Notes: generated by a model not told the origin, from the sequence alone. A DNA stretch of 64,000 bases from Microcebus murinus (GCF_040939455.1 NC_134108.1:10507501-10571500); one strand, 5' to 3'; shown: positions 22,301-34,560, counted from the first letter of the stretch. Made by a program: numbers and translations.

Positions 22301-23515
22301 AACAAACCCTAGATTCCAAGACAATTATTTCATTTTATATTTAAAAGAAAAAGGTAGTTAAAACCAAAGCTGAACAATACCTGCCTTGCTCTTGCTGAAG
22401 TTACCTGTTTCTGGAGTTCGCCCTTTTCCTGAAGCTTGGAAGGATAGCAGAGGAATGCCTAGGGAACCTCAGGGCTGTGTGATTCTTAAAGGAAATGAAG
22501 AAAGTACTGGTTTATTCACATCCTAAATGTCAGAAACAAAACTTTTAGAAGAAAATAAAAAGAATATCTTTTTATGACATTAGGGTAGGAAAGATTCCTT
22601 AAATAAGAAACCCAAAACTGTACCAAAAAGAAACCTTGAGGACATAAAAAGGTTGAGGAGGGAGACATGGGAAGGGTGGCTTCCTTCTTACTCTAAGTCA
22701 ACTACAGGAACTACTTGGATAGTCTGATGTGTTTCCCTTGTAATTTGGTGGGAAAACAAGAGGCTGGTGTTTGAACTACATCTGAGAAATTGAAAGTTTT
22801 AAAAATGTTCTGGTGAGAGTGAAGATGAAAATGTTCTGGTAGCTACATTGGTAGCAAGCCATGTTACCCCAACAGTGAGTAAAGGTTTATTTTTGTTTGT
22901 TTGTTTACATGGTTGCTTTGTAAATTATTTTACCTGTGGGTCAATTAGATCTGCTAGCCCACCTAGAGCTTAAAAGGGACTATGCCCAGAAAGGAGCCCT
23001 AGACAGCAATGATTCCCAACAAAGAAAGCCTGTGTGGGAGCCCCAAATCAGAGGGTTGGAGTCTTCAGCTGTCGCTCTGCATCAAAGGAATTGCAGCCAG
23101 AGGTTTGTCATGGAGCTCTCAGAGAAATCCACCAAACTGCCCCATGTGTTAAAAACTCATGCTGGGAATATACCACATTATATCTGTGCTGATCAAATAA
23201 CACTTCCCTTGTTTCTAGTGTTTACTCTCTGCCCCTAGCCCCGCCCCTCAACAGGGGAGGTGTCAGAAACTGAGGCTATGGACCCAGGGTTGGGTGCATA
23301 AGAAGAGACAAGGGTGAGAAAGAAATGCTTAACTGCATAATGCTTAATTGCATAATGTCCTCCAAGGTGAACTTCCTAGCCTAAATAGCTAAAGTAGCAG
23401 GGAATCTCAAATACAAATATAAGCAAATAAGAATTAACAGCCACCAAAAGTAGAAGCATTAAATATGAAATACAGACAAACCAAAGCCCAGAGAGATGGA
23501 GTCAATAGAGGGAGG
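19301..23515. other. Unique sequence, no gene seen
   Basis: Longest stretch with few recognisable repeats. A modestly CpG-containing patch at 20500-20660 is too small for a CpG island. Open frames (for example 20111-20545 plus, 21238-21576 minus) are proline/serine/leucine-rich and lack domain features. TTAACTGCATAATGCTTAATTGCATAATG near 23329 contains a short direct repeat. No RNA gene recognised. Confidence 0.4.
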
Positions 23516-23517
23516 GT

Positions 23518-23985
23518 GTGCTAGTTTGGGTTCCCCAAGGAGCAGACCCCAGGACAAGAACTCAGTGGAAGTAATTCATCTGTGAGGTGAAGGACACAGC
23601 AGGAGGGGAGTGAGGAAGTGAAACAAGGGAGGGAAGGCAGCCAGTAAAGGGTCAAGCTAGCAACCACCATGGGCAACTGGGCCACAGTCCTCTGGGGCAA
23701 CCTTGGGTGGGAACTGGTGCGGAACACGTGAGTCAGTATTATCCCACCCGAGGGGGAGGGAGCTCAGGGAAATTATATGCCCACTCCCATCAGTCATTGG
23801 TTGAGGGCTGCTTCCAAGGGACATTAATTCCTCATAACCTTTAGCCCCTGATTTTGGCAGCAAGATTGGCTTCAGAAGTAAAAGAAAAGTCTCATGCAAA
23901 GAAATACAGGTGCCAGCAATTGGCTTGGGTGCACATTGTGTTAAGAATGAGGAGATACGCATGGGCATGGAGACAGAGCATGCTC
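23518..23985. repeat. Unassigned interspersed repeat-like segment
   Basis: 'CTAGTTTGGGTTCCCCAAGG' and AGCAGACCCCAGGACAAGAACTC, then 'GGAGTGAGGAAGTGAAACAA', 'CACAGTCCTCTGGGGCAACC', recall an old, common primate interspersed repeat whose name I cannot recover with confidence. Confidence 0.4.
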
Positions 23986-24049
23986 CTGACTTTTACAATA
24001 AATTAATATCCACAGAAAGATGTGAAAAGAAATCACTTTCACTGTCTTA

Positions 24050-24574
24050 AAGAAAACAAGTAGAGGATTTGGAAATAGAAAAAATCACAAATAAAGAATA
24101 AACTAGTATAAAGATTACATTGAAGAATTCTCTCAGAAAATAATGGAAAAGCACAAAGAGTTTAGAAAGCATGGGATAAAATTTGAGGATAAGGGATGGA
24201 TCCCAGAGTTCTTATATCTATCTCTTCCAGAAGAAGAGAAGAGAGATGACTGGGGAGAGAAATCACTGAGTAAATAAGAGAAGACAATCTTATTGCTGAG
24301 AAAGAACCGAGTTCTTGAACCACTATGTCAAAGTGCTAACACAGATAATGTTACAAAGACAAACAGTTGGACATAAAGATTTCCTCACAGAAAATTCTTA
24401 AACACAGTTCTTAAACATGTAGAATACTGTAAGTGACAAAATGAAATTTCAAGTTAGTAAGGAAAGATATTCAAACATATTATTGTCACAATTAGCCATC
24501 AACTTAGAAAATAATAAAGCAGATCTCTACTTCACATCATACTTAAAAATAAATCTAAATGAAAACAAAATATC
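24050..24574 (+). mobile_element. HAL1/L1M ORF1-like LINE fragment
   Basis: A-rich plus-strand sequence resembling the ORF1 part of old L1 or HAL1: 'AGAAAATAATGGAAAAGCAC' and 'TCTCTTCCAGAAGAAGAGAA' correspond to the coiled-coil/RRM transition. All frames broken. Interrupted at 24575 by the Alu, with flanking sequence resuming after 24914. Confidence 0.5.
24561..24574. repeat. Target-site duplication, left copy
   Basis: GAAAACAAAATATC immediately before the Alu; an identical copy follows the A tail at 24901-24914. The A-rich target agrees with L1-endonuclease-primed insertion. Confidence 0.95.
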
Positions 24575-24900
<326 letters not shown>

Positions 24901-24914
24901 GAAAACAAAATATC
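24901..24914. repeat. Target-site duplication, right copy
   Basis: GAAAACAAAATATC after the Alu A tail; identical to the left copy. Confidence 0.95.
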
Positions 24915-24934
24915 TATAAGAATATGAGATTTAA

Positions 24935-26312
24935 AATATAGGAGTCTTGTTTCTCATTTATGTTCAGTTGATTTTGACCAGGGTACTCATACAATTCTAT
25001 GGGGGAAAGCATAATCTTTTTAACAAATGGTGCTGGGACAACTGCATATCTACATGCACAGAATGAATTTGGACTCCACCTCAAAGCATCTACAAAAATT
25101 AATCTAAAATGATCAAAGTCCTAAAGGTAACAGCTAAAACTACAAAACTCTTAGAGGCGAATATAGGAGTAAATCTTTGTGACCTCGGATTTGGTGATTA
25201 TTTTTTAGATGTGACACCAAAAGCACAAAACCAAACAAAAAAAACAAAAAACAAAAAACAAAAACAACCCCAGAGATATTGGGTATTAAAACTTTTGTCC
25301 ATCATGGAATACAATCCAGAAAGTGAAAAGACAACCCAGTGAATGGGAGAAAATATTTGCAAACCATATATCTGACCGCCATGGGCTTGTGTTTAGAATA
25401 TATAAAGAATTCTCACAACGCAGTAATAAAAAGACAAATAACCTAATTAAAAAATTGACAAAGTAATCATATAGATATTTCTGCAAAGAAATTATATAAA
25501 TGACCAATAAACATATGAGAAATATGCTGACATCACTAGTCATATGGAAATGCAAATCAAAACTATTAATGCAATGAGATACCACTGTACAGCCACTAGG
25601 GTGGCTTAGAATTAAAAAGTCAGGTAATAACAAGTGTTAGAAAGGATGTAGAGAAATTGGAACCCATGTACTGCTGATGTAGCCACTTTGGAAAAAAGCC
25701 TAGCAGATAAACATAGAGTTGCCATTTGACTCAGTAATTCTTGATATATACCCAAGAATACTAAAAACATATGTCCATGCAACAACTTGTGCAGGAATGT
25801 TCATGTCAGCATCATTCATAATAGCAAAAACGGTGGAAACAACCCAAATATCCATCAACTGATGAAAGCATAAATAAAATGTGGCATATTCATACAATGG
25901 AATAGTATTCAACCATAAAAAGGAATAGAAGGCCAACACTTGCTACAGCATGGATAAATCGTGAAAATATTATGCTAACTGAAAGAAGTCAGTTACAGAA
26001 GACCACATGAATGATTCCATTTGTATAAATTGTCCAATTTAGGCAAATCCATAGAGACAGAAAATTGATTAATAGCCATTAATTAATTCATTAATTGCCC
26101 AGGACTGGTTGGGATGGGAGGATTAGCGGGTAATAGCTAAAGGGTATGGGATTTCTTTTTAAGGTGATAAAAAAAATGCTCTAAAATGTATTGTGCTGAT
26201 GATTGTGCAACTCTGTGAATATATTAAAAATCATTGAACTGTATACTCTAATGGGAGAATTATAATGCATGTGAATTACATCTCAATAAAAATGGTTTCA
26301 CAAAAATAAAAA
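24935..26312 (+). mobile_element. L1M LINE: end of ORF2 and 3' UTR
   Basis: Sense L1: 'TTAACAAATGGTGCTGGGAC', 'ACTACAAAACTCTTAGAGGC', 'TTTGCAAACCATATATCTGA', 'GAGATACCACTGTACAGCCA', then the 3' UTR with 'AATATCCATCAACTGATGAA', 'CATACAATGGAATAGTATTC' and a terminal ACATCTCAATAAAAATGG before an A-rich end. It covers the C-terminal ORF2 part; many stops. Old mammalian L1M-age copy. An A-rich CAAAAA simple stretch sits at 25225-25270. Confidence 0.9.
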
Positions 26313-26974
26313 TAGGAGTCTATTTCTGCAATCTTGAAGTTATAGAAAGCTTCGCTAAGCACATAAACTGAAGAAGTTAAAAGAACAGCTTGATAAATCA
26401 ACATTCAAAATCTATATTTGGTAGAAGATATGATAAAGTTAAAAAAAAATCACAGAAGTGGCAGGCTGGGAGAAAAGATAGTTGCGGCGTAGATGTCAGA
26501 CAATCCAGACTCTGTGGAGAGCTTCTGTCAACATGAACAAAAGGACCCAAGCAACTGATAACCAGTGAGTGTGACTGGGAGGTGGGCATGGGAGGAGGAC
26601 ACCAGCTCCTCCATGGGGCTTGTGGATAGGAGGGAAGATGTGAAGATGTTTGAGTCCAAGGAGGCTGAGCTGGAGGGCAGATCAGCTTTCAGTTGAAAAG
26701 TACACACTTTTCTGTGTGCTTACAAGCTTGGACTGGACATTTTAGTTCCCGAAACAAGATTGTTCTTGTGACCAAAAGAGATGGGAAGACTTTTACTTCT
26801 GTTAATTATGGAAGCACGAAGGGGTTATCTCAGATTGCACTCAAAAAGTGAAGTCCCAGAAGAAAATGTGAAAAAGTCTAGGTCCCACATTGGGTTTTCA
26901 ACAGAAAGTTTGAGAATGGATAAAGTTGTTTTTTTTTTTTTTTTTTTTTTTTTTGCTTAGTTGTTGTACTAATT
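26313..26974. other. Unassigned sequence with poly(T) run
   Basis: No gene seen. A 25-plus-nt T run at about 26929-26954 may be the tail of a minus-strand retroposon, but no body adjacent to it is recognisable. Confidence 0.4.
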
Positions 26975-27557
26975 ATAACCAGGTGAAAAAAAAAAACTCA
27001 ACCTCATCAGTTATCAGGGAAATCCAAATTCAAATGATATATATATATCATCCATCAAATGGGACAAAATTTTAAAATGTGGCAAAGGGGTGAAAAATGG
27101 ATATTTTCATACCAATGGGTGATATAATTTGATGAATACTTTTTGAAAAACTTCACAGTTGCTATCAAAAGTAAAAATTCCTATTCTCTTTGGCCAACAA
27201 TTCCAACAATATTTCCACAATGTTATTACGAAGAAAAATATGGGAAAAACCTAAATTCCATTAATAAGGGAATATTAAATGAGTCTTGGGGACACAAATG
27301 CAACATTCATGCAGCAATAACGAAGAATGAGGAAGAAGTATGTGCTGACATTGAACCATCTCCCAGACATACTGTTAGGTGAGAAACAAAGCCAATTTCA
27401 GTAAAATGCACATAAAATGGTTTCATTTTGTTTTTAATTATATATGTAGGTATGAGAGAAGGTCTCCAAGAATACACAAAATGTTATGAGTACCTTTTCT
27501 GGGGACAGAAATACTGAGAGTAAAGGGGAACTTTCGGGAACTTTCATCTTCTGTTTT
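26975..27557 (+). mobile_element. L1 LINE 3' fragment (left of hAT insertion)
   Basis: 'CTCAACCTCATCAGTTATCA', GGGAAATCCAAATTCAAATG, 'AATGGGACAAAATTTTAAAA', then 'CAATTCCAACAATATTTCCA' and 'GGGAATATTAAATGAGTCTT' track the L1 ORF2 end and 3' UTR. It is interrupted by a hAT element and seems to resume at 27899-28005 with an A-rich tail. Confidence 0.75.
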
Positions 27558-27898
27558 AGCACTGTTCTACAGAAGAGTAACGAGAGCCACATATGTGAAC
27601 CACATATTTAATTTTAAATGTTCTAGTAGCCACATTTAAACAAGTAAAACGAAACAGGTGACGCTTTTAGTAGTATATATTTTTAATCTAGGATATACAA
27701 AATATTACCATTTCAATATACAATCACAATCAGTATAAAACAATTATTAATGTAATATTTTTAAATCTTTTTTTTTCATCCAGAGACTTTTAAATCCAGG
27801 TGTATTTTAGACTTATAGCACATCTCAGTTTGGAGTAACCATATGTCACATGCTCAAAAGCCACATGTATCTATTGGCTACCATACTGGATAGTGCAG
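27558..27898 (+). mobile_element. hAT-type (Charlie-group) nonautonomous DNA transposon
   Basis: About 340 bp beginning AGCACTGTTCTACAGAAG and ending CCATACTGGATAGTGCAG: imperfect terminal inverted repeats of the CAGCGCTGTCCAATA type. Interior 'GAGCCACATATGTGAACCAC', 'TTCTAGTAGCCACATTTAAA' and 'TGCTCAAAAGCCACATGTAT' match the well-known MER-class hAT repeats of mammals. Flanks TTCTGTTT/TTCTATAT could be a decayed 8-bp target-site duplication. Noncoding. Confidence 0.8.
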
Positions 27899-28005
27899 TT
27901 CTATATTTTATGTACTGCTGCCTTTCTTTTGAGCTATTTATGATTATATTTTTGTGTTTCTTTTATTATTAAAAAATATCAAAACCAAAAAAAAAAAAAA
28001 AAAAG
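27899..28005 (+). mobile_element. L1 LINE 3' tail (right of hAT insertion)
   Basis: AT-rich 3' UTR-like sequence ending in an A17-18 tract at about 27988-28005. I interpret it as the continuation of the L1 at 26975-27557. Confidence 0.5.
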
Positions 28006-29879
28006 CAAATTCAAAGGACCAGAGCCTATCCTATTCTTAAGGAAAAAAAAAAAGGGAGACTCGTCTAGGCCCATCACCAGCCGAAAGCCTGTGTTTCTGC
28101 TCTTCTGGGCTCCGGGATGTCGTTATTGATGTGGGTGTTTGGCAAACGCTTCTGGCGGGCCAGGGTCAGCAGAGGAGCAAGAGTGCTGTTCTTGTCTCTT
28201 GGGACTGTGACTCGGGCAAGGGACTCCCAAGGGCTTTGGGCAGCTCTCTCTGGCGTCGGGGCTGTGACCTCCCCTGCCCGGGGGAGGTAATCAAATCCTC
28301 TCCATCTGGTGGATGTGTCCCCAAGCAGGTGAGCAGGGGAGTATTTCTGGAAGCAGCACGACCTCAATCCTGCTCTTGACGCCTCACCCTGTCAGCTTGT
28401 CTGGTGTCCTGCCTATAACTCTCTTTACCACGCTGACACACCGAGTTAAAACTGAATCTTGGCTTTCCTCCAGCCGCAGCAATATCCCCCGTCCTCTAGA
28501 CTGGAGAATACCAGCACTGCGCCCCTCCGCGCCCCTTCCAAGCGTCCGCACCTGGCTGTAGTGCAAAGCCACAACACTGTCATCTAATTAGTAGAGTCAG
28601 AGGAGTCACTTGAGGTCTCTCCCGTCCACACCCTGGTTTATACATGATGACATTTGCCTTACTCTGTTCCCCCCACCAACCCCACAGGCAGCAACATTTT
28701 ACTCCACCAGCTATTCCCATGTTGCATCCAGAAAGCTCTGAAACCAGAGTTCTTCCTCTGTTCACAGGATAATTGACTCCCCTGGCAGAAATGAGATAAA
28801 TGATCCTTCCTTGAATTATCCTTCACTCCTCTAAACCTCCACCATAACAAAAATTTGAGAGAGGCCTAGGAGAACTATTCAGATTAGAAGTACATTTCCT
28901 CATGTGAACAGTACACATGATAGACATGAGGAATATTAAGTATTGATATTAGTTTGTACTGTGGATATGTGATCCCGTGAGTCAGTTCAGACCTCAGTCT
29001 TCCCTAAGCCCCTGGGGTTGGGTTAGGAACCTCCCCTGGGATTTCCATTCTATCTGTGCTCTGGAACATGTCATATTTTTACTAATACAGAGTTGAGGCT
29101 CAACCAAATACTAATGCTTCTACTGCTATTACAACTAATAAAAATAAAACTGTTGTAGTTAAATGTGTGAATATTCCACTGAGCTCTTAGCATCTTGGAG
29201 GTAGGACCTTGTTCAGGTGCTCTGCCAGTCAGCCTGTCCTAGAGCAGGGCCTGGAAGGTAGTCAGTGCTCAAAACGCAATTGCTGAATAAATAAAACGGG
29301 TGCAAAGAAATCACAGTAAGAAAAGAAACCCTTCTTTGAAGAATCCTATTTCTAGGCTATTGAATGTCACTTGATGCATTTGATAGTTTTACTCCTCTGG
29401 TTGTAATGTTTGTTTTCCAGGTACAGAAAGAGTAACAATAATAATCAGTGTTTCTGTTCATTAATTTTTTTTTTTTGCCAATGTGTTAGCGAGATATGTA
29501 ATACTTACACTTGTGAAACTTACTACACATTCCTGCATTGCTCTTTTTTACTAACATTTTATAGTAATAATTACTAATAATGCTTTGTACTCATATGGCA
29601 ATTTGCATCAAAGAATTTCAAAAGCTTTCAAGTCAAGGTATTTTCAGGAACAAAATCATATTGTATTATAGAGTCTTACAAGAATGTTTCAAGAATACTT
29701 GTGGATATTGTTCATTCCTTTCTGATTTTATTTATTTTAAACCTTCCTGTTTCTTCTTTTCACAATTCTATTGAATAATCTCTCACCTTTTCAAATATTA
29801 CTCCCACCCCACCCCCACACTCCCCAGTACACATTATACTGTATTGTAGGCAGTCAAATGCTTCCTACTAGATACTAGT
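28006..29879. other. Unique sequence, no gene seen
   Basis: 28070-28560 is richer in CpG than its surroundings but below island density. No named repeat, exon or RNA gene recognised. Short A- and T-runs only. Confidence 0.35.
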
Positions 29880-31220
29880 TTGAAATAGCTCTTAATAAGC
29901 ATATGATCATTTCAGTTGAAAATACCAATTTACATTCCAAATGAAGCAAATGTTGCACAAAGATTCAGAAATAAGGTCCATTACACCTACTGGATGCAAA
30001 ATTGCAGTTATGACTAAATCTTAGAAACAAAGTTGCTATTCATTTTAACCATAAGCTTTAATTACAGAAGCTCTTATGATTCCAGCAAGCCATTTCAGGT
30101 AAGGACTTCTGGTCAACTAAACTGGAAATATAATCCAGTGGGCCCTTAATGACAATCAGGATATATATTTTTATGTCTTACAATGAGTTTGCTTTTCCAC
30201 ATCATATGTGTATGAAGTATCATTTTCTAGAAGTCTCCAACTGGATCTCAAATAAGTTCGACTCTTTTTATATGTACTCAATTTGGAATATGAAAGGATA
30301 CTGGAATTGAAATGATCATACGCATGTTAGGCATTATTTTATGTTAGTATCTGTAAGATTTACCCATCCTATGCCATACATCGAGTAGAACTCAGAGTTG
30401 TAGAGAAAGAGATTAGCTAAATGACTAATAGGTTTTTTTACTGTGATGATAAATCAAATCAAAGCATGTTGTGCATAAGTACCTTTTAACAGCACTGCCT
30501 CTCCTCTGAAAGTTGCAATAACTTTGAGTAAAACCATTTGAATGAGAAAAGAAAAATGCAGTCAGTCATTCGGATGTTTAATTTGTGCACTGCCAAAACA
30601 CATGAATAATTGGAAACATTCAGGTTACTAATTGGCTGAAGTATGTGAAGTATTGAGCTTTCCATACCAAAGGCTTTCTTATTATTACTGTTATGATTAT
30701 TAGTTATCCTTCATATTCCTCTTTTGAAATGTGGCAGACTGTAATCTAACATAGTTTAAAAAATTTTTCTGAATCTAAATTTTTACCTTTAGAAATATTA
30801 TTTCAAGAGGCAAAAGAAGAAGTAAATTATTCAAGTGGCATGTTTACCCAATAGTGATGAGAATAAAACATTTTTATTGAGGGTTCCATATAGTTATTTA
30901 CACATCTGCATTGATGTATTAATGCTATAGGGTCTCACACATTCACATTTGTAAAAGGGTGCACCATTATGAATTATCTGGTTTTATGAATTAGCTTGTA
31001 AAAATAATGCAATTGCTATTGAGGCTATAATGCCTCGTGGAATTTACTTTGCTTGTTTGTTTTGACAAGTGCAGTTTAGTTTTATGATAATATTTCAGAG
31101 CACACAAGTAAATGCCCTGTAGTCTGTTTTGTAAAGGTAATGAAGCCTTAGCTATCTGCAATCTTACTGCTGCTTCTAGATATTAAATCTTTGCTTGAAA
31201 GTAGAGTGAGACTGCCGGCA
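29880..31220. promoter_or_regulatory. Long non-repeat AT-rich block, possible conserved element
   Basis: 1.3 kb without recognisable repeats, even composition, and many developmental-factor-like sites: 'CATAAGCTTTAATTACAGAA' near 30050, 'CTAATTGGCTGAAGTATGTG' near 30630, 'TTATGATTATTAGTTATCCT' near 30692, 'TGAATTAGCTTGTAAAAATA' near 30988 and 'TAATGCAATTGCTATTGAGG' near 31006. Repeat exclusion over this length in a repeat-rich neighbourhood suggests constraint, which must be tested by alignment. Confidence 0.3.
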
Positions 31221-31384
31221 TGTTCGCCGAGAATTCCCAGGCCGAGTGAAAATGATAAGAACACCCACCACAGATAATGTTTCAGTAAATTTATCCTGGT
31301 CAGTATCTCAGCGTGTTAAAGTCAACACGTCAAGAGCATTATTCAGAGGGCTCCTGATCTTACTTAACAATAACAATAAATATC

Positions 31385-31515
31385 TGTTGAGGAACAGCCT
31401 TTGCATTCCAGGCACTGTCGGGCTCTGGGGACATGGCAGTGACCAAAACCAGACAGAAGTACTTCCCTTGTGGAGCTTACGTCCTGGCGGGAGAGGGCGT
31501 CCAACGAAAACAAAG
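31385..31515 (-). mobile_element. L2 LINE 3' end fragment
   Basis: 'TTTGCATTCCAGGCACTGTC', 'GGGGACATGGCAGTGACCAA' and 'CTTGTGGAGCTTACGTCCTG' are the reversed L2 3' terminus. Confidence 0.75.
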
Positions 31516-31584
31516 CAATGGGCAGGCAGAGGCCGGGACAGCCACCTCTTGCTTGGGCTGCACCCAATGGCGTCCCCAATCCAC

Positions 31585-32165
31585 GCTCCACACAGCAGCA
31601 CCAGCAGTCTTCCTAAGACACAAGGTCTCATTTCGTCACTTTTCTGAGTATGTCGAAAACCCCAAACAAACAAACAGTGAAACAGCCAACAGCAGTCCCT
31701 AAACTCATTGCCAAGGCCTAAAATTCTGTTGCCCATGTTGCATACCTCATCTTGCAACCAGACTGTTCTCTTTGGGTCACAATGCTTTTCCATTGCCTTT
31801 CCACAGTCCATTTCATTGAACAACTAGTATTTCTCATCTTTTCAGGCTCCACTGAACTGACACCGTCTCAAAGAAGCTTTGCCTGACCACCCGTTTAAAG
31901 TGGTTTCCCCCAGGTTATTCTCTATCTCAGCCTTGGTTGCTTCCCTTCACAGCACCTGCAGCATTTGCCATTATTTTGTTTGTTTCTTTGTGTTTTTGTT
32001 GTTTTACTTGTGTTTTATTGGGTTTCTCCCATAGGATGGAAGCGCCATACAGGTGAGGGCCACATGTATCTTGTTTATCATTTTATCCCCAGTGCCTGAC
32101 ACGCAGTAGATGTGTGTTAAACTTGATTGACTGATTGACTCTGACTGTCTGAATGAATGAATGGA
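31585..32165 (+). mobile_element. L2 LINE 3' region
   Basis: Sense L2: 'CACAGCAGCACCAGCAGTCT', 'TTTCGTCACTTTTCTGAGTA', 'AGAAGCTTTGCCTGACCACC', 'TTATCCCCAGTGCCTGACAC', ending in the GAATGAATGAATGG tail. It faces the minus-strand L2 fragment at 31385. Open frames here (the longest, 171 codons on the minus strand at 31308-31823) are by-products. Confidence 0.8.
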
Positions 32166-32884
32166 AAGGGAAGGAAGTGAGGATACCCATGCCATTATTG
32201 CCCCCACGGACACTCCATGCTCACTGTCAGACCGGCAGAAGAACGCTCACCCCCGCCCTCCCCAACACACGCTCATGTGTGTGTCTATGGCAGAGTCATC
32301 TGCTATTTGCTACTGCAGCATTTGACTCCTTTCACTGTTTTGAATCCACCTGGCATGCTTTCATGTTGAAATTTTGCACCACTTTGAGTACTATTGGCAT
32401 CACTAGAGATAGTGATCATCACAAGGGCCAAAGCTCCATAAGTTTTGCTAAATGCTTATGTCTGCAAAACTAGTACAAAGCCTCACAAGTCATAAGTACT
32501 CAATAAAAATCTATGGAATGAATGAATGAATAAATGAAAAGAAGTTCAGACAACCTACCTTATTTATGTCAGAGTATACTAGGTGCACAAAAATGCCAAT
32601 TTGACCATCTTAGATATAAAATAATTTAGGAATTAGTAGTCAGAAGAGAATCCCCTTTGATTTTTACCTATTGAAACCTCAAATGCCTGAGGTGCTCAAG
32701 GAATAAATGTTTTTCCTAAGTGGTTACCAAAATTAACTGCAGGTTAAGTGAAAATCCCTCTGATTCTTGATATATAATAGGGATTATCCCTATTCCTGCC
32801 TTAGCAGTAGAATATCATCAGCGTAATTTAATCTTCATTGAAGGCATGAGCAGATGGAGTGAATAGTACACCTGGGGGAGGATC
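32166..32884. other. Unassigned sequence, no gene seen
   Basis: Contains 'AAGTACTCAATAAAAATCTA' and TGGAATGAATGAATGAATAA near 32495-32530, possibly another L2 or MIR 3' end. No exon seen. Confidence 0.35.
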
Positions 32885-32905
32885 GGGGGTGGGGTGGGGG
32901 TGGGG
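32885..32905 (+). other. G-quadruplex motif
   Basis: Four G runs of 5, 4, 5 and 4 separated by single T loops (GGGGGTGGGGTGGGGGTGGGG is split here: G5 T G4 T G5 T G4). Single-nucleotide loops are the configuration that gives the most stable parallel quadruplexes. Confidence 0.85.
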
Positions 32906-32989
32906 CTGAATAATTGGAGAAGACGTGCCCTCTATAAAGACATTCAAAATGAATTAAATGAAATAAAACAAGCACATGCCAGACAGGAC

Positions 32990-33430
32990 ATGCCATCAAA
33001 ACCAAATGTGACCCAAGTGACCACTGACAGATGAACAGATAAGCAAAATGTGGTGTACACATACAATGGAATGTTACCCAACCTTAAAAGGAGAGGAAAT
33101 TCTGAAACATGGTACAACATGGGGACATCAGTGACATAAGCCAGTCACTATTACATGATTCCACTCATATGGAGCACTTAATGTAGTCAAAATCATAGAG
33201 ACAGAAAATAGAATGGTGGTTGCCCAGGGCTGGGGACAGGGGGACATGAGCGGGTGTCATTCATGGTTCCAGAGTTTCAGTTTTGCAAGATGAAGCGTTT
33301 CTGGTGAGGATGGTCTTGATGGCTGCACAACAATGTGAGTGTACCTAATGCCACTGAACTGTATACTTGAAAATGGTTAAAATAGTAAATTTCATGTTAT
33401 GTATATATTTTGCCACAATTAAGAAAAACA
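32990..33430 (+). mobile_element. L1 LINE 3' UTR fragment
   Basis: 'GTACACATACAATGGAATGT', 'TACATGATTCCACTCATATG', 'GAATGGTGGTTGCCCAGGGC', 'CACTGAACTGTATACTTGAA' and a terminal 'ATATATTTTGCCACAATTAA' with A tail: standard L1M 3' end. Confidence 0.85.
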
Positions 33431-33939
33431 GCACAAATGTGTCTGTGGGCCAACTGGGGCCTGAGGTCATGATGGTGTCATTTCTTCCTGGCTGTGCAGA
33501 CGCTAAGTCTAGAGCACGCACTGAGCTGGAGAGACTGCTCATTCATTCCTTCATGCAACCCGGAGACTGAGCGCCTGTGAAGAGGCCCGTACTGCTGCAG
33601 GAGATGAGAAACAACAGAGAACAAGAGCAGCAAGGCCTCGGTTTCCAGAATGGACATGCTAGTCGGGGCTAGAGATGATAAACAGACACATTACATAAGG
33701 GAATAGCTGGTGGTGCCTCAGGGCTCAGAAAGTATTTTCTACATTCTGGCCTATTTCATTTTATTTCTACCTTTACTGATAAAAATGTCCTTTCTTTTTC
33801 TCTTTCACACACACACGGATGTGCACAGACACAGCCCTTGTGGCACTAGGCTGCCAGCTGGCCTGTGCACTGGTGAACCAAAGTTTTGCTGTGAGCGGTT
33901 TGAATTGTGGTAATGCTGATATTTTCCAACACATGTCTT
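33431..33939. other. Unassigned sequence, no gene seen
   Basis: A possible L2 fragment (CATTCATTCCTTCATGCAAC near 33540) but otherwise nothing recognisable. Confidence 0.3.
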
Positions 33940-34560
33940 ATTGTTTTGGTTATAGAAAATAAGATGCATGAATAATAAATTAAAGTGTGTAATAATATAA
34001 CTAAATCACATTTATGGGATGTTCTTTGTTTCGCAAATTAAAATGCACAAACAGCCGAATCCTTTTGTCTTTATTAAACAGTTTGCCGGATTGCCTCAAC
34101 TTGGAGCATGTACATAAATATTCAAATTGAGTTTTTTCACTCTGAGGCAATTTTGACATTTTCATATTGGGTTCCTTGGTGTTTTATCTAAGAAAAATTA
34201 ACCACATGTGACCAAAATATGAACATTTATATTTGCATTGTAATTCTCCCAGTTATATACCTAACAAGTGGATGATTTTAGCAAGTCCTTCTAAATGAAA
34301 GCACCTATAAAGGTTTTCATACTAACCACTTACAAAATTAAAAATAAAATGTTTATAGGAAGCTAAAATGACCATGAGCTCAAACAGCCCAATTGGTATC
34401 TCTATGGCTCTGTTCTATTCTATGTCATTTTGAGAAATTCCGGATGTGAGTCGCTTTTATTTAAAAAGCAGTTCGTGCCAGCTCGCTGCTTAGACTGATT
34501 TCCACTGGGTATGGGAGCAGCTTAGAGAAAGGAGCTGTGGCAGCCTGGTGCATATGGATG
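33940..34560. promoter_or_regulatory. Non-repeat block, possible conserved element
   Basis: AT-rich with runs such as 'ATAATAAATTAAAGTGTGTA', 'CGCAAATTAAAATGCACAAA', TTTATATTTGCATTGTAATTC and an 'AAAATAAAATGTTTATAGGA' stretch; no repeat family. POU-like ATTTGCAT at 34233-34240. Enhancer role is inference. Confidence 0.25.

Noticed and set aside
31308..31823. 171-codon minus-strand frame
   Set aside because: Runs antisense through two oppositely oriented L2 fragments; the residues follow repeat sequence, not a known protein.
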